A stretch of 64,000 bases of DNA from contig CM055096.1 in NCBI GenBank assembly GCA_029204225.1, positions 57,547,600 through 57,611,599 of the forward strand, in the 5' to 3' direction. A model generated the notes under the pieces. It was given only the letters and a program-made list of their open reading frames with translations. It ran no database searches and had not been told where the DNA came from. The position numbers and the translations under genes are program-made. Position 1 is the stretch's first letter; every line of letters begins with the position of its first letter. Of this stretch, positions 59,786 through 64,000 are shown piece by piece. This DNA is from Diphasiastrum complanatum. Lineage: Eukaryota > Streptophyta > Lycopodiopsida > Lycopodiales > Lycopodiaceae.

Positions 59786-61134
59786 TTAACCTTGAGCTAC
59801 TAGAAACATAGTTATGATCGTGGGATATTTATTCTTAATAGTTACCTTATTCAACCCCTTGTAGTCAACACACATCCGGAAGCCCCCATCTTTCTTCGCT
59901 TTCAAAAGAACAGGAGCACTCCATGGTGACTTACTTGGCTGAATATGATCCATCTTAAGATAATTTTCAATTTGATTGGTAATCTCTATCTCTTCTTTTT
60001 GAGAAAACCGGTATGGTTGTCTAGAGATAGGGTGACTAACTGGAATTAACTCAATCTTGTGGCCTACCGACCTAGACGGTGGCATGAGATAATTCAACTG
60101 GAAAGACGTCTTTGAATTCTCACAATATCTTATTCTTCTCTATTTGCTCCTGATCTAAGTCCACTGAGTTAAGAAATTTTGACAATTCACAACTACTTAG
60201 ATGCATTTCAAAGAAATCCAAAATGGGTTTGGCAAAAAAGAATAAGCTTCATATTGTGAATAAAAAATTTCCACTACATTAGCAATGAAATCATCCCAAA
60301 TGGATGTACATATCTGTCTCCAAACATAGTAACTACATCCTTACCCTCCTAAAAAGAGAGCACATGCTTCTCAAAATCTATATCAAGAGATTTATAAAAT
60401 AACCATTCATACCCTAGGATTATGTCCGTACGTGCTAAATCTAAAACATGAAAATCTATTAACTCTCTGTAATCTTGTATACAAACTGGGAGTTTTGGAA
60501 CTTTGACATCCCATGTCTCCAACTCTGCACCTAAAGCTAGATATACTTTATATCTATGATCATTGGCTTCAGTTTCCAAGCTGAGTTTCTGCACAAGACC
60601 AGAGTTAATAAAATAATGAGTAGAACCACTATCCACCAATATACTAACTTCATATCCTGAGTTAATAAAATAATGAGTAGAACCACTATCCACCAATATA
60701 CTAACTTCATATCCTTTGACTGTGCCTTTCAAACGAAATAATTCATTAGGCAAGAATGAAGCAGTACTAAATGAACGTTCACAGTCACAATTAACCTTGT
60801 TAATTTTCAATGTTAGATTTTCTTTACTTGGCATCTCAATGACTTGAGCTGCGGGTTTCTTTCGCTCCGGGCAGAATTTCATAATATGTCCAGGCTTGTT
60901 ACAGACAAAACACACATTCGTCTTCCTAGCCTTCTTCCGGGACATTTGTTTCTTTTGCCTAAATTCCGATGCAATTTGGTCTAGTTCGTCCAAATATTTA
61001 TTGGGCTTTTTGTCACGACCTCATTTCTTTCCCTTCTTCTGGTTGTATCCAGATGGATTAGCCTGAAATTGCTTCCAAGATGCCACCACTGTGGAATCAT
61101 AAGCTTTCGCGAGACCTGCATTATCATTTGCCAT
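59786..61134 (-). mobile_element. Ty3/gypsy element F: gag end, protease, start of RT
   Basis: Minus strand from an ATG at 61,134 ('MANDNAGLAKAYDSTVVASW'), then a TGA at 61,023-61,021 at what is probably an Arg codon (CGA to TGA). 'MDELDQIASEF' follows, then the zinc knuckle 'CFVCNKPGHIMKFC' (CX2CX4HX4C). The protease has 'VSILVDSGSTHYFI' duplicated in tandem, followed by 'DIILGYEWL'. RT begins at 60,097 with '[20 protein letters not shown]', '[20 protein letters not shown]' and '[16 protein letters not shown]' and stops near 59,790 before the YxDD motif. Order and motifs are diagnostic of Ty3/gypsy. The visible gag before the knuckle is far shorter than usual. Confidence 0.85.
60602..60715 (-). 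repeat. Perfect 57-bp tandem duplication in the gypsy protease
   Basis: 60,602-60,658 and 60,659-60,715 are identical. The duplication keeps frame and repeats 19 residues that include the catalytic DSG motif, giving two protease active-site motifs in one frame. Confidence 0.95.
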
Positions 61135-62766
61135 ATCAATTTCTGAAACGGAAAAAATTAGCTTAATTAGTCAATAGATCCGAAATCTTCAACTAAAAAG
61201 TGAAAAGTATTGGACCTTCATAACTGGCTGAGCAAGGCCTTTCACTTCATTAAGCAAATTTTGTTTAATCAATATCAGACTGATTTAAAACAATACCCAA
61301 CTTTTAAGGTTCACACAAAAATTTTACGGAAAACTAGGATTTTCGAAATCCGTACGATATGGACCAAACTGTTAAAATCGATTGAAAAAATCGATCTATT
61401 CCGTAAATAGCCTAGGAAATCAACTTTTGAACTAGAATTGCCAAAATTAGCTTTATGCATGAAATTTCTTTGATCAATCTACTGAACACCCATGTACCAT
61501 GCATCCAATCGTGCATATTGTCTTATCCATACATTTTCAACATCAGAAAGCACTAACCTGAGTTACAAGCATACATGCATCAGAACATTTTGGAAAGTTT
61601 TCAAATTTTAGTTCAAAAATTGTCAAACTTCCGACAGCCATAACTTTTGCTACAAGACACCGTTTTGGCACAGTACAAAGGGAGAGTAGGTCTACAAGAC
61701 ACCTACCACGCCACCCTGCCACCTAGGCTTCACATGTGCGAGCAGTAAATGACCAAAAATCAAGTAGGAAGGCGCACTTTTCCAAGGAGGTTTCACAAAA
61801 AATCTATACCCAACCCAATAAGCATCCAATTAAAGGATACAAGCACTCATTAGAGAGGCATAGAGGCTACTATCAGGTCCAGCAAGCAACCATAAGCTCA
61901 AATCATGCAACAATTGCATTTATGGACTCCTTCAACAAGCAAAACTCCAACATAATGGTGCCTAAGCCTCACAACACCAAAATGGGTGCATGATGGCTCA
62001 AATCAAAGGCAATTCATCATATCTTTAAGCTTGTAAAAAAAACCAGCAGGTTCAGACCACCAGTTAAAAGTTATTCAAGCTCAAAAAACCTCAAAAATAC
62101 ACTATTTTTTGACTTTTTGAGACCCTTAATGGTGTCCAATCCTAACCAAACTTCATGACAGCCTCATTACACCTCTAAAAACGTGCATGCAAAGCATTGG
62201 CCAAGAATTTTGTGAAAATCCCCAAAACTAGTCCAAAAACCATCAAAAAACATGTTTTTTGACCATTTTTGTGGATCAAATCCACAATTAAGTGCAATCA
62301 AACCCAAATCGCTATAAATCAATTACATGCAAGCACTAGAAGTTCTAATATTAGTCGATTATGGTTTCTATAGCCCATTTCTAGCCCAAAACCCCCAATT
62401 TTGTGGCTAAAAATCCCTATCTAAGCACCCTTTTAACTTTTCAACAAGCATGCAATCATTAGATCCAATTATAATGACAAGAACAATCAGAAAAACGTAC
62501 TAGATCAGTAGCTTTGATAAATTCCAAGCAAAAATTTTGAATTCTAAGTGAAAAGTCACAAAAAATCGTCAAAAATCCATTCATTTCCATCATTTTCTAT
62601 GGAGAAAGTCCATAATCATAATCAATAAGCTGGAAGTACATCAAGATCTGAGAAGCCACCTACTTGGAGGTCAATTCCACCACCTGGAAGCAAAAAGCAA
62701 AGATATCCACCAAAAAGCTACAACAAGCAAGAATCTCAACTCCACCTTCTGATTGATGTGATCCAA
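61135..62766 (-). mobile_element. Gypsy F 5' internal/leader region (decayed)
   Basis: No open gag is visible between the short gag frame and the PBS. AT-rich, with runs such as AAAAAACATGTTTTTT near 62,248. Assigned to the element by its position between PBS and gag. Confidence 0.45.
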
Positions 62767-63470
62767 GCTCTGATACCACTATAACGATCGCCAAGTGAAG
62801 ACCTTCAATGACTCATGCAAACCAAAAGGACACTTGTGGAGCAAAACCATCCAACCAACAGGAAATGGCTAGTCAATACCCTAACCACTTCACCCCCAAG
62901 CCAAGGTGAGTGAATACAAGAGAGGAGGGGATCCTGGCTCATAGAATCAAAAAATCCAATAAGGAGATGGGCGAGTTTCCATAGTATATATTCTATCCCT
63001 TGAGATATTCCCCTCTTAGAATCCCATGCAACCCAAATATAAGCTATTGACCTCCTATCCTTGCATTATAGCAGTCAAACACCATGCAAGTGCTCCTATG
63101 TCCAATTATAGGTCTGGGCCCTCATAAGATTATTAATTACATTACCGGCCAAGTCCGGAAGAACGAGGCATAACTAATAACCTTATACCCAATCCTCTTC
63201 GCCTCTAAAATAGCAAGACAAGTATAAATCCCTTTCCTCTTCTCTCCAAACAGATGGGCACAAACTCTATTGGTAACTCTCTTTTTCTTTATTACAATGT
63301 TTACAATTCCAATTTCTTGCCCCTTCATTGCTATAAAACTTGCCACAACCTCTTCTTCTTCGCACCATCGTCTCGATGTTGACGCTAGGCTTGACATCCT
63401 CAAATTTCAACGTGCGAGGCAGCTAGGTAATCTATAGTACTCGTGAGGGAGCCTGACTTGTGTCGGAATT
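62767..63470 (-). mobile_element. Gypsy F primer binding site and 5' LTR
   Basis: TGGTATCAGAGC on the minus strand (62,778-62,767) marks the PBS. LTR sequence follows at higher coordinates. The part near 63,112-63,185 (GGCCCTCATAAGATTATTAAT to GAGGCATAACTAATAACC) resembles the gypsy LTR piece at 46,430-46,490, so both belong to related families. The outer boundary was not located. A minus frame at 63,137-63,403 lies within this LTR and is probably not a gene. Confidence 0.5.
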
Positions 63471-64000
63471 CAAGGTGAACTAGAAGCGGAAACATTCACA
63501 ATGAATTAAGTGATTAATGTTCTATGAACAATCACAAATTATGCATACTAGTGGACGCAAAGTAGGATATCAATGGAGATAAATCTCTATCCAAAGAATG
63601 TATGTACACAAGCATTGCCACTCTCTCTAGTCTCTCCAGCCTTTTCAGGCTCTTCCTCCCCTCTTCAACAGAAAGAGCGCACCTATTTATACAAGTAGAG
63701 ATAGAGAAATCCAAAGGCCAATGGTTCCCAATGTGGAATATCCAAAAGCCAACAGCCAATAGCCATGTGTTTCATATGAGTTACAAAAGCAAATGACAAG
63801 CCTTGGCATTGGACAGCCAAGTGCTAATTGGAGAAGAAAGTCACTTGCCCCATGGACCATATTATGAGTTGGGCCCCTCCAAACTTGAGTACTGCAAGCC
63901 TGGAAAAAGCTCTGTTTTGCCATACTATCTCTGGAGAAGATTCCACCCAGGGAGAAAATAAACTTTGCTGACCCCTGACAGCCGTCCAGGGTGTACCTTC
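63471..64000. other. No gene seen
   Basis: Sequence at the window edge without a recognisable domain. It may belong to another LTR; the pair 'TCCAAAGGCCAATGG' / 'CCAAAAGCCAACAG' is repetitive. Confidence 0.4.

Noticed and set aside
63137-63403. 88-residue minus-strand frame
   Set aside because: Falls inside sequence resembling the gypsy LTR at 46.4 kb; no domain.
1-64000. tRNA, rRNA or small structured RNA genes
   Set aside because: None was recognised by eye; tRNA-like matches found were only primer binding sites of retroelements. A covariance-model scan would be decisive.

Overview
This is nuclear DNA of a land plant. It is AT-rich, has intron-containing genes with GT-AG junctions, and most of it is LTR retrotransposons at different stages of decay. 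Two protein families I recognise, a DUF7869-type protein and a MTase-like/FCP1-like multidomain protein, are ones I associate mainly with non-flowering plants (mosses, lycophytes, ferns). That placement is an inference. No prokaryotic, organellar or viral gene block is seen.

Layout. 1-4.5 kb: remnant of a transposase-like gene, a LINE tail and an LTR/primer-binding-site remnant. 5.6-18.05 kb: the most unusual part, a divergent pair of large degraded genes. On the minus strand (5.6-8.8 kb) is a DUF7869 protein with an N-terminal TNP1/En-Spm-like segment. On the plus strand (13.5-18.05 kb) is a protein with a DNA-methylase-like domain followed by an FCP1/HAD-like domain. Each has upstream copies of a 21-bp palindrome (TTGACGGAC-N3-GTCCGTCAA). 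The two arrays point in opposite directions, so each faces its own gene, and between them lies 2.4 kb of low-complexity sequence and minisatellites.

18.1-48.5 kb: retrotransposon territory built around a direct segmental duplication (copy 1 about 18,647-31,968; copy 2 about 40,178-46,269). Copy 1 was later hit by a young, nearly intact Ty1/copia element (25,487-31,627, TSD CTCTA); copy 2 keeps the empty site. A solo LTR at 34,428-35,079 likewise has its empty site in a second paralogous segment at 46.5 kb. Ty3/gypsy chromovirus pieces, two further copia fragments and LINE tails fill the rest.

48.5-56.5 kb: remnants of host genes, namely a bHLH fragment close to the bHLH10/89/91 group (48.5 kb) and the 3' half of a UNE2-like major facilitator transporter (55.4-56.5 kb), with tandem duplications and another solo LTR between them. 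57.3-64 kb: an internally deleted copia element, then a gypsy gag-protease-RT remnant with its leader and LTR.

Few host genes are likely to be functional here. Nearly every long coding region is broken by frameshifts or stops, some of them at homopolymers, so true decay and assembly indels cannot be separated from this sequence alone. The best candidate for something undescribed is the palindrome-flanked divergent gene pair at 5.6-18.05 kb. A second lead is a CACGTG-centred palindrome at a fixed distance downstream of the TATA box in three unrelated LTRs.
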